Shown: positions 11,431-24,090, counted from the stretch's first letter. The stretch: 64,000 bases of DNA from Holothuria scabra (GCA_037179385.1 CM074190.1:7020284-7084283), one strand, 5' to 3'. Numbers and translations are program-made. The notes: generated by a model from the letters alone, not told the origin.

Positions 11431-11641
11431 CAGACTTTGTTGACTGGAGTCAACAACTTGAGAGTCGAGTCGACTGAAGTCCATTTTATTTTTACTTGTG
11501 ACTTGACTTGAAGAAAATATGACTTGTCAGCAACTCTGGGTTGTTGACTCGAGTCAACGACTTGCGACTTGAGTCAATTCAAGTCTTGTGTTTTTTGACT
11601 TGTGACTTGACTTGAAGAAAAATGACTTGTCACCAACCCTG
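11431..11641. mobile_element. Small hAT-type MITE in intron
   Basis: A 211-bp element beginning CAGACTTTGTTGACTGG and ending CCAACCCTG is flanked by the exact 8-bp direct repeat ATTCCCTC at 11423-11430 and 11642-11649. It is built from variants of GACTTGAGTC / GACTCGAGTC and contains an internal duplication (ACTTGTGACTTGACTTGAAG twice, about 107 bp apart). The 8-bp duplication and CAG/CTG ends indicate hAT. It has no coding capacity. Confidence 0.8.
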
Positions 11642-11649
11642 ATTCCCTC

Positions 11650-12686
11650 TACCCTGAATGGACCTCTGAGAGAAGTGCAAATGTCAGTGATAATCAACAA
11701 TTCTTTTGTTGGTCTCAGTGTGATGTTCATTGACTATTTGATGATTAGGTTAATAATAGGATCACATGGTGACATAATGCATTTGCTTTCATACTGTAAG
11801 ATCAGTTGCAAGCTTAAAAGTATATTTTCCAATTGACTACAGTGTGGGGTACCTTCAGTCAATGGATTTAAGAATCTGTTGTACCAGGGAGTTGTTGTTT
11901 GGATGAAGAAAGAATGCTTTGAAATGAGATTTGCATGTCAAGGCCGTTCACTAATCTGCTTTTTGCATCCTTCTTGGCATGTCTTTTGTGCTCATATGTG
12001 ATTGGTATGAAGACACAAAAGGCATGTCAGAGCCACCTACAGTTGAAACCAAACTGAGATTTTTACTGCGCCTGTAGTGGAAAAACAACTTTGGAAAGTT
12101 CTTTTTGTATGTGATTCTTTTTGTAAGCCTGCATGGCCATGTACAGTAATGACAGTATGTACAAATCATTGAAATTAAGTCTGGAGCTAGAGCTTTAATG
12201 GTAGGGCCTCAGAGCTCCAAGAGGAAGAATCCTATATTGGGGGTGTAGTCCCTTGAAGTTTTGATTTTTTTTACAGCACTTGGCATACATTTATGATTGG
12301 AAATGGGGCACACAACATATTTTATAAGGGTTAACAAAATGTTTCATACAGTATGCAAAACAAAATGTTATTTATAGTTTTACTTTAAAGTGAAATTGAA
12401 ATACAGTTTCCAAGGGAATTTTCTTGTTAAATTGGCTGTGGCACCTTGAACAGTCAATCATATTTTGACTCTTGGGAGTAGTTGTCATGGTAACTATCCA
12501 TAGTACAAACTGGAGTTACAAACCCCCAAAGTTGCTCCTGATCTGGGGCTCCTGTGAAAATAGTTAGCCAATTACTCTGGAAGGGGGTAAGACCTTAGTT
12601 CTAATTCATTAGAATTCCCTGACAGTCATTTTGTGTGTTTCTACTGTCCAATTTTAAAGTGATTTCATCTTTGAATCTCTCAACAG
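11650..12686. other. Intron remainder
   Basis: Intron sequence between the exons at 11167-11285 and 12687-12750. No other feature recognised. Confidence 0.5.
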
Positions 12687-12750
12687 AAAGTTCGTAAACC
12701 AGGATTCAGAGGCAGGAGAAGAAACTACAGCAATACATTTGGAACGCAAG
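12687..12750 (+). CDS. Exon 2: basic Arg-rich linker
   Basis: The acceptor is TCTCTCAACAG and the donor is a strong GTATGT. The 64-nt exon reads KVRKPGFRGRRRNYSNTFG followed by TQ-like residues and one extra base, joining in phase to the next exon. It adds a strongly basic, Gly/Arg/Tyr-rich linker between helical parts. Such a stretch could bind nucleic acid or act as a localisation signal, but that is inference only. An exon this short and basic could be alternatively used: the exon is 64 nt, so skipping it would shift the frame. Confidence 0.7.
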
Positions 12751-12864
12751 GTATGTGGGTAACTTTAGTCTCAGATTGGGGATATACCCAGAACTGTGTG
12801 TACTAAGGCCATAGTGCCATCTTTACAACTGACTGTCCTTCAGGGTTCGAACAGAGGTTAGGAT

Positions 12865-13112
12865 AGATGGAGTTTTATAGCCCAGTTTCTAACCAATAGG
12901 TTAAAATGTTAAAGTCAAGCTGGTGACAGCCCTTTTTCCAGTTGTGGCTCACTGGGTTGTTTTTCCTACTCCATTGCTTATGCTCAGCCCCAAGCACAAC
13001 GGTAGTAGGACAGTTTTGAAAGTCTTCACTCTTCAGGTATGACCTGGCAAGGACTCGAACTCCCAACCTCCTGACCACAAATGTGATGCTGATACCACCT
13101 GACTGTTCCAAC
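12865..13112 (-). mobile_element. tRNA-derived SINE copy
   Basis: Read on the minus strand, the head contains GGGAGTTCGAGTCCTTGCC, a good pol III B-box (GTTCGAGTCC). The body contains the complement of TTTTTCCAGTTGTGGCTCAC and the tail the complement of TAGATGGAGTTTTATAGCCC. The same body and tail recur at 25515, 28171, 35449, 41622, 42104 and 56107, which defines a local SINE family. The minus-strand frame 12875-13111 is a by-product of the SINE, not a gene. Confidence 0.75.
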
Positions 13113-14270
13113 AGAGATGCAAAAAAGAAGGGGGAAGTATTATTTCCAAACTCCCAAGTCCAAATTCATAAAACCCTTGGCCAAAGTTGCACGTTGGTTA
13201 AGTGTTGGGAAAAGCTTGCTTCAGGGCCATACTTGGTGCAGTCTGAAGGGTTTTGAAAGCTGTATTTATGTTAGCTTGAATGTTGCTGCAAAGGTGCCCT
13301 TAATTATAAAGAAACGAAGATAATCACATTTTTTCCTTCCTATGGAAATGAAAGGTAGGATTTTTTTTTAAAATGTTCAATGAGAGAACAGAAGAATTAA
13401 AAAAGAATAAAAGAACTGGGAAATGTTTGTTTGCATTGCCACTTGGCAGGGTCTTAGAGATGAAATGCACTGGTCATATGAGAGCAATATTAAGTTTGAT
13501 TGGAGTCTGAGCTTTGTGAGGTTTAGCTTAAAATGTCTCCATATCTTGTCAGAAAGATGAAAAGGTTTTTCAACCCCCTGTAGATAAGCATACTTTTTGT
13601 ATCAGAGGACTATGAAAATGAAATGCCATCTATTTATTTTTCATTGTTCCACACTCCACAGACAGAGATACTGTAGTGTTTATTGGACAATCACACAGAA
13701 ATGAAATTGGTTTGTGAACAAATGTGGCCGTATCATGTGATGTTAGTACAGACCAGTTTATCCTGAAGCAAATTTGGGACAGTTCTCAATTTAGTGTAAT
13801 AAATCCTTAGAGCCTGACTAGGATTAGACTTATAGTGTGACTGAAAACCTTTTCAACCAATTAAGATAAATTTGGTTTCAAAATCTGTTTAGTATTACTA
13901 ACCCTGCTTTAGCCTTCATGGGAGAAGTTCAAAATGGACTTCACAGGTTGGAAATTAAGGATTACCCAATTACTTGATTATCTGGGGCAACTAAAGATGA
14001 TGCTGGACAAGTTGTTTCACTCCTAGGTTGTAAACATGCCTGATTGGGCAAGTGAAGAATTGTGGGTGGATCTGTCACATTCCTACCAGAAAATATGCTG
14101 AAAACACATTAGCCGCCCGTTACTGTAATGGTTGTCACTTTCCATGGCAGTTACATAGCCAGCCAATAATTAGCCAGCCTAAATTAGCAAGCCTTAATCC
14201 CAGATGTGGCACTCTTAAAAACTATGGTAAAAAATATTTAAGAATATCACTAATTGAAAAAGGTGTAACT
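13113..14270. other. Intron sequence
   Basis: Part of intron 2 (12751-19384). No exon, RNA or defined repeat recognised. Confidence 0.45.
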
Positions 14271-15170
14271 TTTGACTCCTTGCCAAAGGCAGGCAAGGAA
14301 TTTATGCAATGGTGATGTTGTGTGTGTGTTTTTGTATGGGTAAGGGTGCATCTGTAAACAATGCCTTATCAGAAGCTGCTCCCGAGAGCTCAAGACTTGC
14401 ATGGCTTCCCTCGCTTAGGTGAAGCTCGTAGCTGGCGTGGCTACCTGAAAATTCGGACACCACAATGAGGTCTGTCACATGATATGCAAGAGCCTGCCCT
14501 TGCTCATGACATTCATGTACTGCATGATTTAACAGGGTAAAAGGGAATTCCAATGGTTTTCTTACAGAGTACTGTTCTTTCTCAAATATTTGGTGTATGG
14601 GTAAGCCATATTGAGTAGATGATCCCTATATTGATTTTGGTGGTGTTCAAAGGTCATTTGGGTCACCAGAAGTCAAATGGTGATAGAAATTGCTTGTAAA
14701 CACTGTAGACCCTATCTCAAGAAGGGTAAGTGGGACTCATCTCATAGAATGTTTGGGTTGGTCATATTGAGATATTGAGATACTGTGGCATGTAGATTGC
14801 CGATATGGAGTAGATGATTCCTATAGTATTTTGGGGAGGTCCAAGGTTATTTTGGGTCACAAGGGGTCAAAAGTCTCAATACCATGTTGACACAATTTCT
14901 CATAGTGAAGATTCTTGTATACTGTTAATTTTATGTATGGATTCAATATAGTGAGTAGAACCATAGTTCTTTGTTGTCAAGGATAATGTGAGGTCTGGCA
15001 GGGTCTGCATCTCAGAACCTGATTTACTTTATCTTAATGTCAAAAGCTTGAATGCCTTTCAAATGTACTGTACTATGTGGATGAGTATGAAGCACTGTCA
15101 AGTTGACAAAAAAAGAAAAGACTAACATTTCAGCGGAAAGTAATCACTAAGCCTTTCGGCTTACTGGTTG
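14271..15170. repeat. Degenerate copy of the AGGTCA repeat family
   Basis: It starts GACTCCTTGCC with an adjacent inverted CAAGGAA, and ends CAGCGGAAAGTAATCAC followed by the small hairpin AAGCCTTTCGGCTT. The same start and end bound the larger array at 51003-52730. The interior has diverged units with GTAAACAC, TCAAGAAGGGTAAGTG, GGTCATATTGAG, GTAGATGAT and AAAGGTCATTTGGGTCAC. Only about two or three units remain, and the nuclear-receptor half-sites are mostly degraded. A separate dispersed segment may be inserted at about 14370-14550. Confidence 0.65.
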
Positions 15171-15847
15171 AAACTACAAAATGTGTGCCGTACTGCCAAT
15201 TGCACCTATGATTGAGTGATTAGTAATGGTTCTAGAAACTTGGTAAATCTTTTTTCACTTCTGTTGTATGTCAAGTCGAGTAAAGATTTATTAGGGCAAG
15301 TTTATTTTGTAGTTTTGCATTTTAAAGTTAATGCTTAGCCCTGAGTCAACGTACAATAATGCGGTATAGGCTAAACAGACATCGCCCTGGGTAGGCAGAC
15401 ATTCCATACTAATATAAGTCCACACAGGTGTAGCAATGCCAAGGTGAAACTGATCCATTTTCAAATTATTTGGAGAAGTAATTCCTAAAAAATGTACTGT
15501 GATGGTCATTTTGTGGTCTACTTTTGTTATGTTGGTACCTGTATCAAAGTTGGAATTTTCTTTTTTTGCATCTCCTTGGAAAAGTTTTCCCTGCTGCTGT
15601 AATGCTGCATGTACAGTGCATCATGGTATCTGCCCATTATTGAGAAAGCATGGATCTTCATTTTCTGCATTCAATTTTTTGTCCCTTCCCTTGTAATGTG
15701 CACTTTTCCTCTTCCTATCTTGTACATTGCAGTATTTCATAGGCTATTATATTGAACTTCTCAACACAAGAACAGAATGACCTGTTTCCAGAGGGTTACA
15801 GAAAGACTTGTTTTTAAACATTATATCTGACATGTTTTTTTTGAAGG
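15171..15847. other. Intron sequence
   Basis: Part of intron 2. Short frames on both strands only; nothing supported. Confidence 0.45.
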
Positions 15848-16389
15848 TTAAAGTGTGCACCCCAAGTCCAAAAAATTCAAAAATATATATTAAGCAGTAT
15901 GACAAAGCAGAATGTTGATGTTTTTTCCCCTAAATTAAAAAGGGACATTCTGCAATAATTTGTGATGTCGTTGTACTACTCAAATAACAATCTTTGTGTT
16001 TCTTTGTTTTTCTTGAAATTACTGCACCTTGTAGCAAGGTGTGATAGCACTTTTACCTGTGTGGGGTGATTTTGTAATTAATCAATTTTATTTAATAATT
16101 AATTAAGCCCTCTATATGAAACATGCTATGCAAACAAACAGGAAGTGTTGAAGGTCATGAAAACATTTCTAATTTTAAAGGGAAAGAAAGCAGGTGTAAG
16201 TATGAGTTTAACAACAAAAAGTCACAAATTATTGTGAAATGGATTAATTTGTTTTAACTGATAAATTTCAACATTTTATATCTCTGCCAAAGAATGTTGT
16301 ATGAAGATGGGAGTTAAGATTGTTAGAATTCATTTTTTGTTTTTTTTCAATATGTATTTTTGAATATTCTGACTTGAGGTACACTTTAA
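15848..16389. mobile_element. Foldback TTAA MITE, copy 1 of 3
   Basis: Bounded by TTAA, with ends TTAAAGTGTGCACCCCAAGT and ACTTGAGGTACACTTTAA as inverted repeats. The two halves are complementary over much of their length (a foldback structure). The centre has TTACTGCACCTTGTAGC and CAAGGTGTGAT. It aligns throughout with copies at 22266-22836 and 37687-38253. It is non-coding and about 542 bp. Confidence 0.8.
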
Positions 16390-17029
16390 AGGGTGAATGC
16401 AGTAACTCCTAACTTTGTGGAAACAACAGGTGAACCCCACAATTTTCTATTTATTTCTCTTCAAAGTTTTTCTTGTGAACAGTATTTCAGGACTGAAATA
16501 TTTCATTTGAAGGTAAACCCAGTAGTCGTTTGTTATAAATTTCACAATGGAGGAGAACAGTAATCTTTTGGTGTACAAGATTCTTAAGAGCCATCAATGA
16601 AATACAGAAGGACAGTCCACTACCACTCTTTAAGAGATTGGGGGTGACTGCATTGTGCCCTTGAAAGAATGCATCGTCAAATTGGTTGAGATTAAGTAAT
16701 ACCTGCTGTACCATACATCTTAAATAGGAGGAATGTATTCATTCTAATTCTTGGGCCTGATTTATAAGGAGCGCTGGGGTGTTTGGGCTCCTGAGTGCTC
16801 CTTAAATAAGCTCCCAGAAATCTTCTACCGTAGTGCTCAGTCACACTCCCTAAATTCTGCAGAAGAGCAGTGGAACTATGTTCCTAAATAAAGGAAAGCA
16901 CAGGGAAATTCATGTTTGAATTCACAGAATATATTATGCTGCAATCAATGGTACCTTAACCCCACTACAGTAGTTATCAACATACCAAAGCAAGTGTGTC
17001 AATTTCAAATGACCTTGTGACAATGTTTT
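16390..17029. other. Intron sequence
   Basis: Part of intron 2; no feature recognised beyond short chance frames. Confidence 0.45.
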
Positions 17030-17250
17030 AAAAGGGATTTACAGAACTGTGTGTGTAAGTCCCATTGCTTTTGTGTAAATTTTTGAAAGAACATTCTTGC
17101 TGAAGTTTCTCTCACACACAGCTGACCCAATAGAGAAGTCCCATTATCTCACTGTGTCAGAAATCATTGAGGCAATGTTTATGATAGAGCATGCGATGCT
17201 ATAGTTCTTTGCCTGCTATGAATTTCTCACTCACATAATGCTATGTGTTA
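17030..17250. repeat. Dispersed repeat, partner at 27.1-27.35 kb
   Basis: The order of words TTTTAAAAGGGATTTA, TTTGAAAGAA, CTCACACACAG, GAGAAGTCCCATTATC and TCACTGTGTCAGAAAT is matched at about 27115-27380. An old interspersed element of unknown class. Confidence 0.5.
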
Positions 17251-18200
17251 TTGTATGCAAAGCAGTGTGAGCACTGGGACTTGAAATTTGGGGGGGGGTG
17301 TGGGAAATTTCCCCCTTCTGAAAAATTTAGGGGGGGATTTTCATTTTTGGGGGGGGAGGAGTCTTAAGTTCTGAGAAGTTACGTCGAGTCTGCAATCTGC
17401 ATTTACCAATGAAGAGATTTACGAAGTACATTTTTTAACATTGCCAATAACTGATATGAGTAAACAAGATTTCAACAAAGTTAGATGTATCAGTTGGCCT
17501 GGCTTCATTTGCATGTGGCGCAGAATATTTCTCCTTTCTCGTACCATAACCACAGCCAAATTTTCAGCCAATTTAACTGAAACTTGTCAGCTTTTTTCTT
17601 CTTAGTTTTACTACTCTTGTTAGCAGACCTAGGCTTAACATTAGGCCCAGTACTAGTACTGCATTACTACTGTAGTAGTATTAGGCCTTCTAGTAGTATT
17701 ACTATTTACGTTATTATCGCTACCCTGTAGCGGTTTGAAAAATAATCCAACTTTGACTTGGGAGGCCATTTCACACTTCACAACAGTCTAAAACACGACC
17801 GATGTTTGCTCACAGAGCGATTAGTTTCAGTACACACACTGCACAGAGCTAGCTGCCACTGCTGCGCAATCGTACGCTAGGCCTACAGCCCTATACACTA
17901 TAGGTAGCACTAGTAGTAGTACATGCATACCCAGTCCATGCAGTTTGGGTGTAAGGGTGTACTGTGTAGAGCTCAGTTTTACACAAACATTTATGCAAAC
18001 GGTGACTCATCGATTTTCAGAGTTTTTATTCGTGTAATGGACAAGTAAATAAGTTGTGCTTTGATTATAACCCTATCGCTTGTGCAAGAAAAACTATGCG
18101 GGAATTTCCTGCGGACAAATATATTTCTTGCGGGATTATTGATTCTGTTGCGGGAATCCCGCAATCACGCAGCTTAGAACACTGATGCAAAGTGAATTTA
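17251..18200. other. Intron sequence with G-rich and CpG-richer patches
   Basis: Contains G runs at about 17289-17360 around GGGAAATTTCCC, an ACTAGTAGTAGTACA-like tract near 17650-17930, and GCGGGAATCCCGC near 18150. It looks like decayed repeat material; no coding exon seen. Confidence 0.4.
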
Positions 18201-18330
18201 AGGAATTCTCACATGGAATTTGTGACTGGAATGGTGCAAAATGATTACTAAGTAAACATTCCCTGTTTATATTGTAATTTTTAAAGACATGAAATTTATC
18301 AAATGGTATTGATGTTACAGTACTTTTAGA
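18201..18330. repeat. Dispersed repeat, partner at 27.87-27.99 kb
   Basis: Shares GTGACTG, GTGCAAAATG, TATTGTAATTTTTAAA and a GGTATTGATGTTA-like end with the stretch at 27870-27985, in the same orientation. Confidence 0.5.
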
Positions 18331-19384
18331 AGTTTTTCACTTAACAGTTGTGTACCAGCCTACAAGATAGTTTGGTACAGATGGCTTGTGATACCATACT
18401 GTTCAATTATGCTGTGCATGGACAGTTTTTCCCAAGGGACAGCTAGGTAATCCTTTTGGAAAGGTAGACATGTCCCTCCTAATAGTTGAAAGAATATGCA
18501 TTTGACTAAAAGTTTTTCATACTTTAGTTTTTTCAAAACTGAAAAACAATAATGTCCCCTCACCATTGAGATCAAATCACTGCCCGTTATGCTACAAACT
18601 ATATGAATAGAGTGTCAACAGTAGTTTACTTATGACACATTATTTGGTCTTTAAATTGGCTGATGAACATTGTTTTGAATTAGATGATATCAGAGCAAAG
18701 TAGGGATCCACAAGTGAAACTACAGTAGAGGGTGCTGTTTACATGGCCATTCGTTTGTTTTACTGCCTCAACTTGACAAGTCGTACTGTAAATCACAAGG
18801 TAATTGGTTGACAGATAATGCTACTGTTTACATTGTGCCATATCCTTTCCCCTATGAAGATTTGTGCCCTCGCTACCTCCTGTGGTGCACTTCAATTTTC
18901 TTACCTATCAAGGGCATTTTTTAGGGGGGTAAATTTCTCTCCTCAAAGAACCCAGGAGAACAAAATAGTCTGTAGTCTTTTCTGAGCAGTTCATTGCTCT
19001 TCCTAATTTTCTGTTAATGAAGATGTGCAAATCTGATATGCATAACAAACTCTGATGGTAAGAAATCAAATTTTGGAAAATAATGTACTTAGTTCAAACC
19101 AGTCGTTGCATACTTGTTTGTGAAGTTTTTCTTGTGCAGTCTAAATCTACCTGTTCTTGTTTTGTTTTGAAATAAAACTGGTTTTTAAATCTTTCAAAAT
19201 TTTGTATTCTTGCTTGGCGTATTGTCTAGACAGCTCATCTAGTTACCCTCTAACAATGATCACATCATATACAGTAGTTACCTAAATACTCTTTGTTTAA
19301 GAGGATTCCATATACTCATTAATGTACTAAATACCATTTGGGTCACAACAGTAAGATGATTTGCTTTGTCATTTTATCTTTCAG
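18331..19384. other. Intron sequence
   Basis: End of intron 2. Nothing else recognised before the acceptor TTTTATCTTTCAG. Confidence 0.5.
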
Positions 19385-19452
19385 CTAATTTGATCTTGGA
19401 TAAAATAAATCAAGTACTACAGTGCCTACCATCACCCCGTCCTTCAATACCA
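19385..19452 (+). CDS. Exon 3, unidentified gene
   Basis: Acceptor TTTTATCTTTCAG, donor GTAAGT. Two bases complete an Ala codon from exon 2; the exon then reads NLILDKINQVLQCL followed by PSPRPSIP and ends in phase 0. It gives a short helix followed by a Pro/Ser turn. Reading frame and phase fit both neighbours, which is the main support. Confidence 0.75.
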
Positions 19453-19608
19453 GTAAGTGGCATATAAAACAGACGTGCAATGTTTACTCTTGGAGTATTA
19501 AGTCTTATGTCCAAGAAAAGGCTTTTGTTTGTCGAGTTATTCACTTAGGTCATATTCATACTTAAGTATATTGTTGTGAAGACGTGAAAGTTGATGATTG
19601 TTTTTACC

Positions 19609-19976
19609 TTAAAGCGGCTCATTGAGCCTGAAATCAGTAACTAAATAAGAATAACAAAGGGTCTCTACCACTTGACAATGCTTAAAATTAGCATAAAGAG
19701 TCAAGTTTCATATCTTATAGTTACTGAAAAAGTTAAAATTTTGAATTTTGTGTTACCCTGATTTGTAATGGTTTTGCGCATAATTTGAAAAAGTGTCTGG
19801 TCACACATTTTTGAAAATTGAATTGAGCTGTTGAATACTCACTCATAAAACAGTTAATTTGTAAGTAGGATATGGAGGTTGTCTTAGTTGGGCCATTTGT
19901 CATTAGTATGTGAAGAAAATTAAACAGGTTTGGAAAAATTGTTGAATTCATCATTCAACTCAATGAGCCACTTTAA
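19609..19976. mobile_element. TTAA MITE family B, copy 1
   Basis: Ends TTAAAGCGGCTCATTGAG and CTCAATGAGCCACTTTAA are inverted repeats with one mismatch, bounded by TTAA. About 368 bp, non-coding. A second copy at 58459-58980 shares ends and interior (for example AAAATTTTGAATTTTGTG and AATTTGAAAAAGTGTCTGGT). Confidence 0.8.
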
Positions 19977-22265
19977 ATTCTTTTTCTGTAATTGACTTGT
20001 AAGAAGCAAGTGATTATAAGGAAGACATAGTGTTTATGAATCTGAACAGGCAAGTGGCAATACGATTTAGCCAGTCATAACAGTGGGCTAGTAGCCAATG
20101 ATCTTTCCAAATTTATTTTACTTGTATCACGGATAATTGTAAACTGAAACCTGTATTAACTGAGTATGAGGATTCAGAATTGCCTGTAGACATTAAATTT
20201 TAGAAGGTGAAAGCCTCATGGACCCCATTAATGGTTGCTTTTTACTCTATTTCACTGCTGTGATTTGTGTACAATTTTGGTCGTCTAGCTGAGGGATGCA
20301 TACCACCGATGGCACGTGAGTTTATACCCAGATCCATAGAAAAAAAATAAGGGCTTAGCAGTGTTCAAAATTAGCACTTCCCCGAGCGCCATTTGCGACT
20401 GAAAACAGCCTCTGACGAGTGAAGAACCCTTCCTCTGTAGCCCGACGGGTGACTAAAGAAATGTCACCTATTACCACAGGTGCATGACCTTTACCAAAAA
20501 TACTATCAGACTTTTAACCAGAAGTTTCTACACCAAGTCTAGACCCCGTCGGACCTAGACTCCCAGAGCATGAATGAAATTGAATCACTTTTCTTATCAA
20601 GAAAATTTATTTATACATGTGACGATTATGTCACAGGCTGTTCGAATTACTTGGTTTCTGATACACAATAAAAGTGCAGGCAATGCAGTGAAATAAATAC
20701 ATGTAGCCAGCCTACTTCCATGTCTCTACAATTTGTTATTGAATATCAGCATAATTTAAGTTCGCCATTGGTTCAAAATCCTACCCTGTATGCTGTTAAA
20801 AATCTATGAGCCCTCCTCAAAATTCCCGTGAAAGTGGAAGCTCCAAAGTTTGTGACTGAGCCAATCAGTCAGTCTATGACAGGCCTGGTCTATGGGAATT
20901 TAGTGTAGCGATACACCCCTCATGTTGCCGAGTCAGTGCAACTCTCTAATTGACTTTGTGTGCTGGAGTCTGTTTCGGAATCTTCCTGATCGAGCAATCA
21001 GAAAAATTCGCGAAATTGTGTCACAGCAAAACTGTGTTGTTCCAGGGTCACAAGTTATTGATAAATCCTATGAGAATTCAGTCATTTTTGATTCATACAA
21101 TAATTGTCACAAGGATGAAGTTCTGGGTATTGGTGTATGGTTTCATTTGCTCATTGAGTTGATTGGTATAGAGGTAAAAGTAAAACAGCTCTGCGCCGCT
21201 TGTAGGGGAATATTTGTGATTCGATCTTTTCTACCCATGTGTTTCATCATAATTTGTGTATTGCAATACCATTTTTATAAAGAGAAAAACACTGAAGCCA
21301 TGCCGGCTATTCAAACTGCTGGGGGACTACCCAAAACATTTTTCAACTAGCTCGGCGGGCGGGTGAAAAAAAAAGTTAAGGGAAACCCCTGGGTGTAGTA
21401 ATGACTTCAGATAAGATTATGAGTGGAATGCAATGATGTATACAGTATGCCTAAAATTAAGGTATAGGAATATCTCCAAACTGCAACATCTGCTCTGTTT
21501 TTATCCAGTGATTAACATGATGCAGTACAGATGACAACTGTAAAAGGTCGGAAACCCCATTGTTAAAAGTTTTATTTAGCCTTTGAAAATTTGGAATTCA
21601 CATTTGGTCTAAGTGTATAGGTGTATATTGGATCACTAGTTCTCAGTTCAAAAAGAAAAATATACTTTTAGTTTCAGCAAGTGTAAGTAAGGTAACAGAT
21701 TGTACAAGGTACATTTGGAATACCTGGGGAGGGGGTACAGTCTTGTTATATAACATGTATCAGCTGAGATTTATATTCTCTGTCTTCTATCCAGAAACTT
21801 TGGAACAGGGTTGTTCCAGTGGTCATGCAGGCATGTCTCATTTGGGTATTGGTACTGTTCAGGACATTGAAATAGAACCAACTTGAGCAGCTGTGGACTA
21901 AGTATCTTTTACTTAGTGCATACAGGTACCAAAGTGTAACATTAAATGTTAATATTTACATGATTGGTCTGCAATGCCAAAGAGTCAAAATGAAGGTATC
22001 AAGTTGGAATCAATCGGTCTGTTCTATCATGAAGGTGACTGTATGCGTAACCCACCAATTTAACCTACAGTTTCAAGTTTCTGTTTGAGAAACACTTGCA
22101 GAAAGCATGACCTTGTAGCAAACTTTTCAGAAATTTCAAACTGGAAACAGAACTTAAAAAGCTAGCCAAAGCTGTTATTGATTTAAAAGGGAATGGTTTA
22201 CCAAATGTAAATTTTTTTTACTTTGTCATAAATAAGGGTACTTTCTTGGATAAGCTTTATATTAA
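19977..22265. other. Intron sequence with one 142-codon open frame
   Basis: Intron 3. A plus-strand frame at 20922-21350 is the longest in the window, but it is Cys/Ile-rich without recognisable motifs and overlaps a second open frame. The GC-richer patch 20360-20560 and the following segment look like decayed repeat. I do not call a gene. Confidence 0.4.
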
Positions 22266-22836
22266 TTAAAGTGTACCTCAAGTCAAAAAAATAAAAAATA
22301 TGTATGAAAGACCATGAAAAATAAATTCTAACAGTCCAACTTACATCTTCATAAGACATTCCTGAGCTGAGATATTAAATGTTGAAGTTTATCCACTCAA
22401 ATTAAAATGGTACATTGCGCAATAATTTGTGATGTCATTCTTGTACTACTCAAATTACAATCTTTGTATTTGTCTGTTTTTCCGAATGTTACTGCACCTT
22501 GTACAGTACCAAGGTGTGATTACACTCTTACTTGTATGAGATGATGTAATTATTTAAGCCCTCCTTGTGCAACATGCTATGCAAGCAAACAGGAAGTGTT
22601 CAAGGTCATAAAAACATTTTTAATTTTAAAGGATAACAAAGCATTTTATGTGAGTTGTACAACAAAAAAGTCACAAATTATTGTGCAATAGACCAATTTG
22701 TTTTAAGTGAATAAACTTCAACACATTATATCTCAGCTCAGGAATGTCATACGAAGATGGGAGTTGGACTGTTAGAACTCATTTTTCATTTTCTTAAATA
22801 TATATTTTTGAATTTTTTAACTTGAGGTATACTTAA
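22266..22836. mobile_element. Foldback TTAA MITE, copy 2 of 3
   Basis: Bounded by TTAA, with TTAAAGTGTACCTCAAGT at the left and AACTTGAGGTATACTTAA at the right. The inner stretches CATTCCTGAGCTGAGATAT and ATATCTCAGCTCAGGAATG pair with each other, so most of the element can fold back. It aligns with 15848-16389 and 37687-38253. Confidence 0.8.
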
Positions 22837-23262
22837 ATTGCTTTTCTTCACCCAGGAGTGTTCTTATGAGGTAACCTGTCATCTGGTCCTGTTATTAGCA
22901 TTACTCCAGCTTGGACATGTTACTCCTGACTGCTGTAATATTTCCATGGAGCCATTTGGCAACAAAGTGGTACTTAAAAATCTGATCACTTTTATGTTTT
23001 GAGATTTTCTTCAGAATTTACTCAGTAGAGTAATCATGCGCCATTGCCTTGGTTTGTTTATGTTCTTGGCAGTCTCCTTTACACTTTTGTTTGTACCTTG
23101 GCAGGTTCTGCTGTTAACACTTAAATTTTATCCCTCTTGAACAAATTTATCATTCGTATCATACTTTTTACCCAGATAGGGCTTGTAAGATGTGCAACTC
23201 CTTTCGGGAAACACATGTGTTACAATATGTTATAATACATCATGATGTATTATTTCTTACAG
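22837..23262. other. Intron sequence
   Basis: Remaining part of intron 3 before the acceptor TATTTCTTACAG; no feature recognised. Confidence 0.5.
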
Positions 23263-23368
23263 CATTATCTTTACCAGACTGGCCTTGATTCAATGTACCC
23301 TCGGGCAGCTGCGGTTGCTTCTGACCCATATGGTCCACCTCCTGATGTAAAATCTGCTTCTGTGGATG
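23263..23368 (+). CDS. Exon 4: Pro/Ala-rich segment
   Basis: Acceptor TATTTCTTACAG, donor GTAAGA. It codes for 35 residues starting HYLYQTGLDSMYPRAAAV, then DPYGPPPDVKSASVD, plus one base of the next codon. The Pro/Tyr/Gly-rich run suggests an exposed linker. Entry phase 0 and exit phase 1 fit exons 3 and 5. Confidence 0.75.
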
Positions 23369-23629
23369 GTAAGAAGAGAAACTTATTTACTTCATTTTCT
23401 TTAAAATACAGTATTGTCTTCAGAAGGAAAATTCAATATTGAGTTGACATAGGCTACTGGAATGTTTTTATGTTTTTCTTGATGTAAGTCAAATTGACAT
23501 GACATCCAGCACAGGCAGGGTTACTCAAGTTGTAAAGTTTTCAGCTAAGAATTGTACTTCAAATTATTTGGGAAGTACTGTCCACATAACTTCAAGAGAT
23601 GTTATGCATAAAGTGGTTTTATTTCATGA

Positions 23630-24090
23630 AGGTTTTGTGACATGAAAATGGCAAAATTTGGAATTGGATGGAAAAAGCATTAAAATGGAGAAAATTGGTG
23701 ACATTCCCATCAAAATCCATAACACTTTGCTATTTTACAGGGCAATTTCTGATTTGCACTTAACTATGCATAAATATGAACTCAATTTGCAAATCTGATG
23801 TCTTGGCAGGGACATGCCATACATCACTATTGTTTAGCTTTAATTTTGTAGTCTTAATTTTGTAGTCTTAATTTTAAGGACAGTTGTAACATTGCAATAT
23901 GTTCTGAAGGTTTTTCTTTGAAAGTTTAAATTATGTACATCTTAATCAACAGTTTCATTTACCAAACCTTAAATTAAGTGATGATTAATTAGGTCCTAAG
24001 ATATAATACATATAGGTTAAACGAAAGAAAACCAACATTGTGCAACAATCCACTTGATTATTTCAGCATAAGCAACAAACTTTGAAGAGA
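23630..24090. repeat. Dispersed repeat, copy 2 of 2
   Basis: Matches the order of words at 8444-8890 in the same orientation, including GACATGAAAATGGC, GGGCAATTTCTGATTTGC and GAAAGTTTAAATTATGT. Unknown class. Confidence 0.55.

Noticed and set aside
20922..21350. Longest open frame in the window (142 codons, plus strand)
   Set aside because: It overlaps another open frame, has no recognisable motif or splice support, and lies in a patch that looks like decayed repeat.
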